Below, in pieces: positions 40,999 to 48,762 of a DNA stretch of 64,000 nucleotides (position 1 is the first letter of the stretch; every line of letters begins with the position of its first letter). Origin of the DNA: a virus; IMG/VR virus record IMGVR_UViG_3300035180_002599, positions 29,310-93,309 of that record. The stretch is one strand, 5' to 3'. Under the pieces are notes generated by a model. That model was given only the letters and a program-made list of their open reading frames with translations, was not told where the DNA came from and made no database searches. The position numbers and the translations under genes are program-made.

Positions 40999-41028
40999 TA
41001 TTGTATCAAAAGAAAAGAAGGATAGAAA

Positions 41029-41256
41029 ATGATTCAAGTTACAAATGCAGGAAAAGCAGAATTAGGTTCATTGAAATTAGACTTTAGTCATGTGACTAAA
41101 GGAAAAGTTTATTTCTATGTAATTGACACGTCTAAGTTTTGTTATGATTCAAATTATGAGGTTTTAGAATCTCGTAAAGTAGCAAAAAATAAAACTATTC
41201 GTTACGGCGGTGCTACATTTGATCTTTCATCTGTAGCCGGCATTCAAAATATTTAA
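41029..41256 (+). CDS. Hypothetical protein, 75 aa
   Basis: Small basic protein with alternating beta-type pattern (GKVYFYVIDTSKFCYD). It has a consensus promoter and AGAAGGATAG ribosome binding site, so it is likely well expressed. No family recognised. Confidence 0.6.
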   Translation: MIQVTNAGKAELGSLKLDFSHVTKGKVYFYVIDTSKFCYDSNYEVLESRKVAKNKTIRYGGATFDLSSVAGIQNI

Positions 41257-41266
41257 AGGTATAAAA

Positions 41267-41437
41267 ATGAACATTGGATTTTTGGGCTTATTGGCTGTTG
41301 TGTTTATCACATTAAAATTGATTGGGTATATTGCGTGGTCATGGATTTGGGTTTTGAGCCCTATTTGGATTCCATGGTTGTTTATTATTGTTGTTGGCGT
41401 ATTGTTCAGCTGGACTTCATTTAAAACTAAACATTAA
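41267..41437 (+). CDS. Small two-helix membrane protein, 56 aa
   Basis: ATG 41267 after AAAGGTATAAAA. Two hydrophobic helices separated by a Trp-rich turn (WSWIWVLSPIWIPW). The pattern resembles small uncharacterised membrane proteins found in bacteria and phages. Part of a unit with the anchored protein at 41449. Confidence 0.6.
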   Translation: MNIGFLGLLAVVFITLKLIGYIAWSWIWVLSPIWIPWLFIIVVGVLFSWTSFKTKH

Positions 41438-41448
41438 AAGGAAACGAA

Positions 41449-42021
41449 ATGTCTACAGGAATGAAAATTGGTTTAGGATTTATGTTCGCATTTATTATGG
41501 GAACATTCGGTTTGGTAGTTATGGTTATTAGTTCAAAATTCACAGCAAATGAATTTGAGACGGCAATTCATTACTCATATAAAGATCAGCAAAACATTTA
41601 CAGCAACATGAACAAAAACATGGAAGCTGCAGGATTAACTGTTGAAAATTATGGTGAGACCGCAATCAATGCTATTAAAGAAAAAGCGAAACAATATGCA
41701 GACAAGCCAGAATTAGTAGCACAGTTTGTTTCCGAAAAACCTCAGAATATTGATTCTGCAATTTGGATGAAATTCATGGACTCTTATAAACAAGACTCTA
41801 TTGCAATTCAAAATGCCCAAACCGCACGATTGAGCAAAGCGGAAGCGTATCAAACATGGTTAGGTTCTAGCGCAAAAGGTTTCATTGCTGGAACGGTATT
41901 CAATTATCCAACCCCATCAATAAAAGAAGAAATGGAAAAAGTTGTTATTACCTCAAAAACAACCAAAGCATTTGAAACAGGTGTAGATGAAGATGCAAAA
42001 GTATTTGGAGGTTCTAAATGA
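41449..42021 (+). CDS. Membrane-anchored helical protein, 190 aa
   Basis: N-terminal transmembrane segment (residues 5-28) and a helical soluble domain rich in Ala, Gln and Asn. The architecture recalls LemA-type proteins, but the LemA motifs are not clear. Good AAAGGAAAC ribosome binding site. The stop overlaps the next gene by four bases. Confidence 0.6.
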   Translation: MSTGMKIGLGFMFAFIMGTFGLVVMVISSKFTANEFETAIHYSYKDQQNIYSNMNKNMEAAGLTVENYGETAINAIKEKAKQYADKPELVAQFVSEKPQNIDSAIWMKFMDSYKQDSIAIQNAQTARLSKAEAYQTWLGSSAKGFIAGTVFNYPTPSIKEEMEKVVITSKTTKAFETGVDEDAKVFGGSK

Positions 42022-42302
42022 TTCTCCCAGCTTCTAAGTTAGAAGGTTTTCTTTATTTCACTTATGATGATTACATAAAATCAACTCCCGTTACAAAAGT
42101 CAAAGTTTTTAGAGAAGTTAAAGCTAAATGGTTCAGTTTTTGGAAAAAAGAAATTTGTGATGTTTATTCTTTTAACATGATTCAAGTTGATAATGACAAA
42201 ATTACAACTTATTATAAATCAGAACCTTGTAATGAATTGATTGAACAATTGAATAAACTCCAATTATCTAAAAATTCATCAATAAATTTAAAAAAATCTT
42301 AA
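42018..42302 (+). CDS. Hypothetical protein, 94 aa
   Basis: Lysine-rich soluble protein with KVKVFREVKAKWFSFWKKEI in the middle. No family recognised. Translation coupled to the anchored protein upstream by ATGA overlap. Confidence 0.55.
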   Translation: MILPASKLEGFLYFTYDDYIKSTPVTKVKVFREVKAKWFSFWKKEICDVYSFNMIQVDNDKITTYYKSEPCNELIEQLNKLQLSKNSSINLKKS

Positions 42303-42310
42303 GACTATTA

Positions 42311-42319
42311 TGATATAAT
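42311..42319 (+). promoter_or_regulatory. Extended -10 promoter TGATATAAT
   Basis: TGATATAAT preceded by CTTAAG at 42298-42303; 26 bases before 42345. Confidence 0.65.
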
Positions 42320-42344
42320 ATGTTATTAAAAAGAAGGATGGAAA

Positions 42345-43556
42345 ATGTTCGACGTTCTTGTTATGGTAATAGCAAATCCATTGTTATGGGTTAATATAAC
42401 AATCCCGTTTATGATTGGAGTGTTTTTAGTTTTTTCTAAAATTGATTATACCCCCAAAGAATTCGCAATTCAATTTTCAGTTACATTTGTGTTTTTGTTT
42501 ATTGTTTATTTGATTGCTTTTGGAACCACCGCTAATTTGTTTCATAAAGTGTATTACAACACTTCAGTAAATTCTATTACTTATTATGAAGCATGGGATG
42601 AAGAAGTTCATTACACAGAAGAAGAATGTTCAGGAACTGGAAATAAAAAATCATGCACAACTGTTTACAGAACTCGAATAGATCATCACCCAAAATATTG
42701 GGAATTAGTTGATAATTTAAATGGATCTATGAATGTTGATGAATCTGATTATATAAAAGCACGTAACAAATACGGTGCAAAGAAAGAATATCTTCATCAT
42801 TCAGGTCAAGTGTCTTACGGAGATGGGAACGCTTTTAAAGTCACGGTTACAGATATTGTTCCTCATGTTCAAACACATGAAGAAGTTAATTATGTAAAAG
42901 CAGTCAAATACAATATTGTTAAATCCGAAACATTCCCTAAAAAGATTGAAGCCTATAAAAAGTCAGGTCAATTATTGGAATACCCATCAATCATGTTGGG
43001 TGATATTGGAAATTATTATATAGAACGAGTACTAAAAGCCAAAAATGTACTAATAAATGATTCAAATATGACTAAACAATTGGAAGAATATGCATCAATT
43101 GCTGGATCTTCCAAACAAGTAAATCCTTTGGTTTATATTGTAAAAAATCAAAGTCCGGAATTTACAGAGGTATTAAAAGCTTATTGGGTTAATGGTTCTA
43201 AAAATGATGCTATATTGATTTTAAATATCAATGATGATAATATTATCACTTGGAGTGATACTATTTCATGGACTAAAAATCCTAAATTTTTAGTGCAAAA
43301 TCAAACCATTTACACTGGATTGAATATCAATGACCCAAAAGTAACCGAGTTGTTTATATCACAAATTCAATCAAATTTCAAACGGGTTTCTATGAAAGAA
43401 TATGAATATTTGAAAAACAATATAGATTTATCAATTACAGCTGAATTAGTGATAATTGTTATAAACTTGATATTGTCTGGAATTGTATTCTTTTATTTTT
43501 CAACACAAAATCCATTTAATTCAACTAAAAATTATGGAGAAAATAGATGGAGATAA
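42345..43556 (+). CDS. Large membrane protein, 403 aa
   Basis: Two N-terminal hydrophobic segments (residues ~5-27 and ~43-63), a ~290-residue soluble domain with TYYEAWDEEVHYTEEECSG and a CSGTGNKKSC cysteine pair, and one C-terminal hydrophobic segment (~365-390). The soluble part would face the periplasm. I recall similar uncharacterised proteins in other large phages, with no known function. It overlaps smpB by ten bases. Confidence 0.6.
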   Translation: MFDVLVMVIANPLLWVNITIPFMIGVFLVFSKIDYTPKEFAIQFSVTFVFLFIVYLIAFGTTANLFHKVYYNTSVNSITYYEAWDEEVHYTEEECSGTGNKKSCTTVYRTRIDHHPKYWELVDNLNGSMNVDESDYIKARNKYGAKKEYLHHSGQVSYGDGNAFKVTVTDIVPHVQTHEEVNYVKAVKYNIVKSETFPKKIEAYKKSGQLLEYPSIMLGDIGNYYIERVLKAKNVLINDSNMTKQLEEYASIAGSSKQVNPLVYIVKNQSPEFTEVLKAYWVNGSKNDAILILNINDDNIITWSDTISWTKNPKFLVQNQTIYTGLNINDPKVTELFISQIQSNFKRVSMKEYEYLKNNIDLSITAELVIIVINLILSGIVFFYFSTQNPFNSTKNYGENRWR

Positions 43557-43996
43557 AAGAAATTCAGAACAATCCGTCTGTAAATTTTGAGTACATTATT
43601 ATTGATACATTAGAGGTAGGTATAGAACTTAAATCATTTGAGATCAAACAAATAGCTCTTAAAAAATGCAATATTAAAGGGTCTTTTTGTAAAATAATAA
43701 AAGGCGAAGTAATTTTGTTTGATATGAATATTGAACAATACAAAGATGCCGTATTTTATGATAAGATAGAACCGAAACGTCAAAGAAAGATCCTTATGCA
43801 TAAAAAGCAAATCAAACGTTGGAAACAAGAGATGGATTTAAATCAACATTACTCCATTGTTCCTCAGAAGATTTATATCAACTCAGAAGGTCGTTGTAAA
43901 ATATTGATGTGTTTGTGTAAAGGTAAAAAATTACACGATAAAAGAAATTCAATCAAAGATAGAGATATCTCAAGAAAGGTAAAAAATGATTTCTAA
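43547..43996 (+). CDS. smpB: SmpB, tmRNA-binding protein
   Basis: 149 residues matching SmpB in order: NFEYIIIDTLEVGIELKSFEI at the N-terminus (bacterial: YFILETYEAGIVLTGTEVK), GSFCKIIKGEVILFDM, then IEPKRQRKILMHKKQIKRW, and CKGKKLHDKRNSIKDRDI, the tmRNA-binding and decoding-centre parts. The C-terminal tail that follows the helix in the ribosome is short but basic. SmpB delivers tmRNA to stalled ribosomes. The gene lies 12.6 kb from the phage tmRNA, between membrane protein genes. Confidence 0.9.
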   Translation: MEIKEIQNNPSVNFEYIIIDTLEVGIELKSFEIKQIALKKCNIKGSFCKIIKGEVILFDMNIEQYKDAVFYDKIEPKRQRKILMHKKQIKRWKQEMDLNQHYSIVPQKIYINSEGRCKILMCLCKGKKLHDKRNSIKDRDISRKVKNDF

Positions 43997-44435
43997 TAAT
44001 AAAATGGCTCTGCTTTTAACAGTATTGTTCTTCGTTGGTGTATATTATCAATTTACAGCAATTTTCTTCGTGGTTGTAATTATTGCCCTTGGTTTAGTGA
44101 TATTTAGAGAGACCACTATTCATCCAGCTGTATCCATATTTTTGGCTTCAGTAATAGCATTTATTGGACTTCTAATGTTTATTGTAATAACCAAGGTGTT
44201 TGCTCATGATGTAGTAACTGAAACTGTTATTAATGTAAAATCATTTAGTGATGATACGTTATCAATACATTATACAATCGGTAATGATGAAAATGTAAGA
44301 TCAGAAATATTAACTAATAACAATTATTATCATGAAAAGGCAGAGTTTTTGGAAAATGGGACTTGTTATCTTCAGAAAATTACAAATACATTGGGAAATC
44401 TTGAACTAAAATCCACAAAGGTTGATTGTCATTAA
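43986..44435 (+). CDS. Membrane protein, 149 aa
   Basis: Three N-terminal hydrophobic segments up to residue ~75, followed by a soluble domain with two cysteines likely outside the membrane (NGTCYLQK...VDCH). Function unknown. It overlaps the smpB end by 11 bases. Confidence 0.6.
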   Translation: MISNNKMALLLTVLFFVGVYYQFTAIFFVVVIIALGLVIFRETTIHPAVSIFLASVIAFIGLLMFIVITKVFAHDVVTETVINVKSFSDDTLSIHYTIGNDENVRSEILTNNNYYHEKAEFLENGTCYLQKITNTLGNLELKSTKVDCH

Positions 44436-44436
44436 A

Positions 44437-44697
44437 ATGAAATCTAAAGCATCTGATTTATTACCTTTGTATAAAACAATACAAAATCTGTTAAATGATA
44501 ATGATTTTTTGAAAGTAACTGAAATTGTAGATGAATATATTCAGAAGGATGATATGGTATTATGGGTTGGTTTACCTAGATTGACGTTCGTATGGAGAAA
44601 ATCTTTACCTAAATGGGATTCATGGGTTGCAGACAGCATCAAGAAATTTGATGAGTCTGGAGAAAACGGTCGCAAAATAATGCGCGGTTTATATTAA
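44437..44697 (+). CDS. Hypothetical protein, 86 aa
   Basis: Soluble, Trp- and Lys-rich protein. ATG 44437 starts one base after the previous stop; a TTG at 44422 would overlap. No family recognised. Confidence 0.55.
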   Translation: MKSKASDLLPLYKTIQNLLNDNDFLKVTEIVDEYIQKDDMVLWVGLPRLTFVWRKSLPKWDSWVADSIKKFDESGENGRKIMRGLY

Positions 44698-44709
44698 AAA
44701 AGGATTTAT

Positions 44710-45198
44710 ATGGAATTTATGTTAGGTTTTTTTGCAGGTTTGTCCTTGCAGTATTGGATTTTGTTGGCAGTAATATGTGGATCTTTGATCTTAACCGTTT
44801 ATAATGAACAATTTCAAGCTGAATTTTTGTTTGCTGTAGGTGCTTTTGGTTATTTTGCATATCATTTGATTAAACCAGAATATATTGATTGGGTTTCTTT
44901 AGCATATTTTGTTGTAGTTTATTTACTTATTGGATTAGTGTGGTCATTTAAAAAATGGTTTTCCTTTGCTAGAGTCAAATACAAAGAACATATTGACCGT
45001 GAGAAAAGAATGGAACAAGAATATCCATTTAAGCTTAATGTTAAAGATCATAAAGAGAGATTGATTATTTGGATTTTATACTGGCCTTTATCTATGATTG
45101 GTTACATAATTGGAGATTTGTTTAGAGATTTAATTGATTGGATAATTTCCCGATTTAGTGGGTTTTACAACTACTTAACTGAAAAAGCTAAGTTTTAA
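44710..45198 (+). CDS. Membrane protein, 162 aa
   Basis: Three hydrophobic segments in the first 80 residues, a charged cytoplasmic stretch (ARVKYKEHIDREKRMEQEYP), and a fourth hydrophobic segment near 120-140. Ribosome binding site AAAAAGGAT. No family recognised. Confidence 0.6.
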   Translation: MEFMLGFFAGLSLQYWILLAVICGSLILTVYNEQFQAEFLFAVGAFGYFAYHLIKPEYIDWVSLAYFVVVYLLIGLVWSFKKWFSFARVKYKEHIDREKRMEQEYPFKLNVKDHKERLIIWILYWPLSMIGYIIGDLFRDLIDWIISRFSGFYNYLTEKAKF

Positions 45199-45320
45199 TT
45201 AAGAATCTTTTTATCATTAGCTCTTTCAAAATCAATAAAGTTATTGTTTTAGGTAAAATTTTGTTTATGTACCTTATGATATTATTAATTCCTAAATTTT
45301 ATAAAAACAAAAGAATAAAA

Positions 45321-45329
45321 TGTTATAAT
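45321..45329 (+). promoter_or_regulatory. Extended -10 promoter TGTTATAAT
   Basis: TGTTATAAT 22 bases before the gene at 45352, followed by AGAAGGAG. Confidence 0.6.
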
Positions 45330-45351
45330 ATACAAAATAGAAGGAGAGCTT

Positions 45352-45618
45352 ATGTTAAAAGTTATTTTAGATGCTATTCATGAATTAGCGTTTGTAAACA
45401 TTGGTAATAAAAATGCAGAAATATCAATTAAGGTTTCTGATTTGGAATTATTGCGTTTGAGAATCTTGGAGCTTGAAAAAGAAAACAAACGTTTGAAAAA
45501 TGATAATGAAACAAAAACTACAAAGTTAGATGTCATTAGAGAGCAGTTAAATATCTTAGACGCTAAACTTACTATGCGTACAACATTTGATGATTATAAA
45601 AAAAGATATAATAGATAG
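45352..45618 (+). CDS. Coiled-coil protein, 88 aa
   Basis: Residues ~28-75 show heptads (LELLRLRILELEKENKRLKND...KLDVIREQLNIL), a likely dimeric coiled coil. Function unknown. Confidence 0.6.
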   Translation: MLKVILDAIHELAFVNIGNKNAEISIKVSDLELLRLRILELEKENKRLKNDNETKTTKLDVIREQLNILDAKLTMRTTFDDYKKRYNR

Positions 45619-45625
45619 GAATAAT

Positions 45626-45895
45626 ATGAAATTACAAGCCGTTTTCAAAACTATTAAAAACAATAAAGATTTAATAGCTTTTCCTATTGTATTAGCATTG
45701 ATGTTGCTTATTCCAAGTCATAAATTTTTATATTCAGATACTCCGGATTTCGTTATTCAAATGATGGACAACCTTGCTATTAATACTATTGTGTTGATGG
45801 TAATTATAATTTCTCCTATGATTTGGGTAATATTGAAAGAAAATGTAAACAAGATATTAGATGATTATAAATATTTTTCTGAGGAGATCAAATGA
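45626..45895 (+). CDS. Two-span membrane protein, 89 aa
   Basis: ATG 45626 after ATAGGA; a longer frame from 45587 lies in the previous gene. Two hydrophobic helices (about 16-32 and 53-75), both termini cytoplasmic by charge. Overlaps the next gene by four bases. Confidence 0.55.
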   Translation: MKLQAVFKTIKNNKDLIAFPIVLALMLLIPSHKFLYSDTPDFVIQMMDNLAINTIVLMVIIISPMIWVILKENVNKILDDYKYFSEEIK

Positions 45896-46266
45896 AAGAG
45901 CTTATTGAATTTAACATGAGTTATTTTAACATATTGAGCTGTTGTGATTATCATCATAAGATATTACGTATTGAAGAACTAAAACTTTCTTTCAAAAATT
46001 CAAAGAACAAAATAATTGAGTTAAGATTCAGCGAATCTGATATTAAACAATTTAGGCATAAATCACATTATATAGACATGACCAAATTGAAAGATATTCC
46101 ACGAGATTACAAGTTATTTTGTGTAAGACGTAATGTTGTTACTCCTGGTGTTTTCCGAAATGAGACGGAATCTGTTGATAACGTACTCATTCATATTACA
46201 AAACCAGTACCAATAAGTATACTAAATAGACAGTATGATGAATTCATAAAGAGTTATACTTGGTAA
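45892..46266 (+). CDS. Hypothetical protein, 124 aa
   Basis: Soluble mixed-charge protein, no recognised family. Last gene before the promoter at 46292. Confidence 0.55.
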   Translation: MKELIEFNMSYFNILSCCDYHHKILRIEELKLSFKNSKNKIIELRFSESDIKQFRHKSHYIDMTKLKDIPRDYKLFCVRRNVVTPGVFRNETESVDNVLIHITKPVPISILNRQYDEFIKSYTW

Positions 46267-46291
46267 TTTTAATGTTACTATAAGTTTATTA

Positions 46292-46300
46292 TGTTATAAT
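46292..46300 (+). promoter_or_regulatory. Extended -10 promoter TGTTATAAT
   Basis: TGTTATAAT 25 bases before the HD hydrolase gene. Confidence 0.6.
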
Positions 46301-46325
46301 ATAAAAATTAAAACAAGGAAAGAAA

Positions 46326-46862
46326 ATGTCAGCTATGATTTTAAAAGCTATTAATTTTGCTACATCAAAGCATGAAGGGAAAAAACGAAAAGGTTCAGGT
46401 GAGCCATATATTGTTCATTCCATCATGGTAAGTTATATTCTTGCTGAATACAAACAATCAAAAAACATTGAAGAACTGGTTTGTGCTGCTTTACTTCATG
46501 ACACACTAGAGGAAACAGAAACAACTTTCAATGAAATAGTGAATGAATTCACTCCTTTGGTAGCTTCACTTGTAATGGAATTAACTTCAGATAGTGCTCT
46601 TATTAAACAAATAGGCAAAAATGAGTACCTTAAAATCAAACTTTGTGGAATTTCTAATTATGGTTTGATTTTGAAGTTTGCTGACTTACTTGGACATATC
46701 TCTTATAACCCATCTATAAAAATGGTAGATGATGCTATTGATTTGATTAATCATGTTCGTAAAAATAGAAAACTCACATCAGCTCAAGAGTCTATTGCTA
46801 TGGACATTTTAGCCAAATGTAAGGTTATAACAAATCAACGCAAAGTGGAGTCAGAAAAATGA
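46326..46862 (+). CDS. MESH1-like small alarmone hydrolase (HD domain)
   Basis: 178 residues: KAINFATSKHEGKKRKGSGEPYIVHSIMV, then AALLHDTLEETETT with the HD metal pair near residue 57, and KFADLLGHI with the second aspartate. This is the SpoT/RelA-type HD hydrolase domain without synthetase, as in MESH1, which removes the pyrophosphate from ppGpp. The phage could use it to lower the stringent response. Other HD substrates such as NADPH are possible. Confidence 0.82.
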   Translation: MSAMILKAINFATSKHEGKKRKGSGEPYIVHSIMVSYILAEYKQSKNIEELVCAALLHDTLEETETTFNEIVNEFTPLVASLVMELTSDSALIKQIGKNEYLKIKLCGISNYGLILKFADLLGHISYNPSIKMVDDAIDLINHVRKNRKLTSAQESIAMDILAKCKVITNQRKVESEK

Positions 46863-47152
46863 ATAAAGTAAAATTTATAATCAAATCATTGATAGATGAA
46901 AATACCGAGCTTCCCTTTTTATTTTTAATTGTGTGGTGTTTATTAGGAGTTGCATTTTTTCCTTGGGTTCCATTTCCCCATAATGTAGACTGGTTTCTTG
47001 GATATGTTATTAAATTTTGGATGATGTTTATTGGAACGGTTTTTTTCCTTAGTGGCATTTGGGTTATTTACTTTTCAATGAAGTATATATTATATATATG
47101 GAATAAAGTGAAAATCTTATCATCACAATATGATAAAAATCAAAGATCTTGA
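46859..47152 (+). CDS. Membrane protein, 97 aa
   Basis: Two strongly hydrophobic, aromatic helices (residues ~20-36 and ~48-75). Overlaps the HD hydrolase stop by ATGA. Function unknown. Confidence 0.55.
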   Translation: MNKVKFIIKSLIDENTELPFLFLIVWCLLGVAFFPWVPFPHNVDWFLGYVIKFWMMFIGTVFFLSGIWVIYFSMKYILYIWNKVKILSSQYDKNQRS

Positions 47153-47170
47153 AAATGTAAAGGATAAAAA

Positions 47171-47347
47171 ATGTATTATGAATTTAAATGTGAAAATAAT
47201 AATTGTGAGCTTTTTGAACAAACTGTAGAGAAAAATATCTCATATAAAGACTTGGATAGTCAAGTTTGTGAAAAATGCGGAGATCCATTAAAACGGATCT
47301 GGAATACCAATGTTGGTATTAAAACCTCAGATGGATATAAATCATGA
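47171..47347 (+). CDS. FmdB-like zinc-ribbon protein, 58 aa
   Basis: ATG 47171 follows AAAGGATAAAAA. The product starts MYYEFKC and has CENNNC and CEKC pairs with RIW after the second, as in FmdB-type putative regulatory zinc ribbons (YxFxCxxC...CpxCg). The first pair has four residues between cysteines instead of two. The stop overlaps the next ATG. Confidence 0.6.
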   Translation: MYYEFKCENNNCELFEQTVEKNISYKDLDSQVCEKCGDPLKRIWNTNVGIKTSDGYKS

Positions 47348-47589
47348 AAAAAACTAATTTATTAATAGCGTCGTTGATAACAGCGTATTATGAAAAAAAT
47401 AAAATTCTTCCTTTCACTGCTTTAGAATCAGATGAAGATACAGATGTAATATCTTTTGATGTCCAATCAGATTTTATAGATGAATTTAAAAAACATTCCA
47501 CAAAAAATTTCAATAAATCATTTGAGGATTTTGTAAATGAAACTTTAGAAAAAACATTAAAGGATATAAAAGATGGAATCGAACTTTGA
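47344..47589 (+). CDS. Hypothetical protein, 81 aa
   Basis: Acidic helical protein. The ATGA overlap with the zinc-ribbon gene and a 17-base overlap with the following gene place it in a tight operon. No family recognised. Confidence 0.55.
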   Translation: MKKTNLLIASLITAYYEKNKILPFTALESDEDTDVISFDVQSDFIDEFKKHSTKNFNKSFEDFVNETLEKTLKDIKDGIEL

Positions 47590-47866
47590 TCCTCAAGCTG
47601 TACTAAAATCATTAGAAACATGGAGAGAGTTTTATGATGATGAACCTCCATTTATGGTAGTTAAAGATCCTATAGGAAATAAGAGTATATCCTCTGCTGA
47701 TTTGCAAGATATTGAAAATGCTGTAATTTCATTTAGAAATGAATTCCTTAGTCTTGTGGAATCTAATCTACAAAGAAAAATGAACAAAGCTGAATTAGAC
47801 GAACTTAGCTATGGCGTGTATTTCGTTTATAAGTTAATTCAGGGTTCTCACAATGAGCATTTTTGA
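47573..47866 (+). CDS. Hypothetical protein, 97 aa
   Basis: Helical soluble protein, start preceded by AAAGGATATAAAAG inside the previous gene. No family recognised. Confidence 0.55.
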   Translation: MESNFDPQAVLKSLETWREFYDDEPPFMVVKDPIGNKSISSADLQDIENAVISFRNEFLSLVESNLQRKMNKAELDELSYGVYFVYKLIQGSHNEHF

Positions 47867-48059
47867 TTATAAATTTTCTGTAAGTTACAATCCAAAGGCA
47901 GATTGTTTTATTATAAAAATGAATGGAACTAATAATATCTTGGTTACAATAGCTACGGAATTTGAAAATATTAAATCTGAAATAACATATCTAAATGAGA
48001 AAGATTTCATCGATTATTCATCGAAATATATCATTGGATCTTATACTCTTGATAAATAA
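47853..48059 (+). CDS. Hypothetical protein, 68 aa
   Basis: Small beta-type protein overlapping the previous gene by 14 bases. The stop overlaps the late box at 48051. No family recognised. Confidence 0.5.
   Translation: MSIFDYKFSVSYNPKADCFIIKMNGTNNILVTIATEFENIKSEITYLNEKDFIDYSSKYIIGSYTLDK
48051..48058 (+). promoter_or_regulatory. Candidate late promoter GATAAATA
   Basis: TTGATAAATA 25 bases before the KFS-type gene at 48084. Confidence 0.5.
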
Positions 48060-48083
48060 TAATAAAGCACACTGGAGAATATT

Positions 48084-48341
48084 ATGAAATTCAGCACTAT
48101 GGTTAACATTAACGAAACGGCTAAAGATGTTATTAAAGGTGTAAATTCACCTGAAGCTTACGATTTATTAAAAGGATTTGATAGATACGCTGCTTATATA
48201 GATGACGGCGATACGCATCGTAGAGTACAAGCTCAAAATCATGAGATTTTGCAAAAACTAAAAGAAATGGGTGCAACTGAAGTTGACTTGCAAATTATGA
48301 AATATGATGGATCTAATGATATCTGGAAAATAAAACTATAA
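48084..48341 (+). CDS. Small KFS-type protein, 85 aa
   Basis: Begins MKFSTMVNINETAKD; INE-T at residues 9-12 resembles a T4-type processing site. The rest is a small mixed alpha/beta domain with YAAYIDDGDTHRRVQAQ. Own candidate late promoter and AGAATATT leader with GGAGA ribosome binding site. Possible packaged protein. Confidence 0.55.
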   Translation: MKFSTMVNINETAKDVIKGVNSPEAYDLLKGFDRYAAYIDDGDTHRRVQAQNHEILQKLKEMGATEVDLQIMKYDGSNDIWKIKL

Positions 48342-48351
48342 GGAATAACAT

Positions 48352-48753
48352 ATGTCTAAATATGTGGAAATTCCTCTAAAAGATGAGTGGTTTATACATA
48401 TAACCACTAAAGAAAATGCCGAATTGATATTAAAATCAAAGAAGCTATTCGCATCAAAATCAAAATTAGGAATCGGAGAAACATTTGCTTTAAGTACATC
48501 ATTTGGGATATGGTCAAACTCCTTGCCTTTGGATATTTTAAAAGCAACAGACAGCACTCATTCAGCTATAATGTTTCAAGTGACTACTAAACCAAACATT
48601 GCGGAAATTAATCAAATTGTTTGGAAAAAAGATATTTCTATAAAAAAAGCTAAAATGATAAAATTATCAAAAGCTAAAAATGAATTGTCATCTAAAAGGG
48701 TTAGGAAATATTCAATTCCTACATCGAATACACCCCCGATAAAATATATCTAA
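48352..48753 (+). CDS. Possible ADP-ribosyltransferase-fold protein, 133 aa
   Basis: Residues 12-36 read DEWFIHITTKENAELILKSKKLFAS, the HxT...N...IL..k.l pattern seen in DarT-like and related ADP-ribosyltransferase folds, and AIMFQV...IVWKKDISIKKAKMI fits the closing strands. A catalytic Glu is not clear. It follows the KFS-type gene by 10 bases and would be co-expressed late. Low certainty. Confidence 0.35.
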   Translation: MSKYVEIPLKDEWFIHITTKENAELILKSKKLFASKSKLGIGETFALSTSFGIWSNSLPLDILKATDSTHSAIMFQVTTKPNIAEINQIVWKKDISIKKAKMIKLSKAKNELSSKRVRKYSIPTSNTPPIKYI

Positions 48754-48762
48754 AGGAAAGAG

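Noticed and set aside
45199-45351. Gene in the 152-base gap
   Set aside because: Only AT-rich sequence and the promoter at 45321 were seen; no frame with a ribosome binding site.
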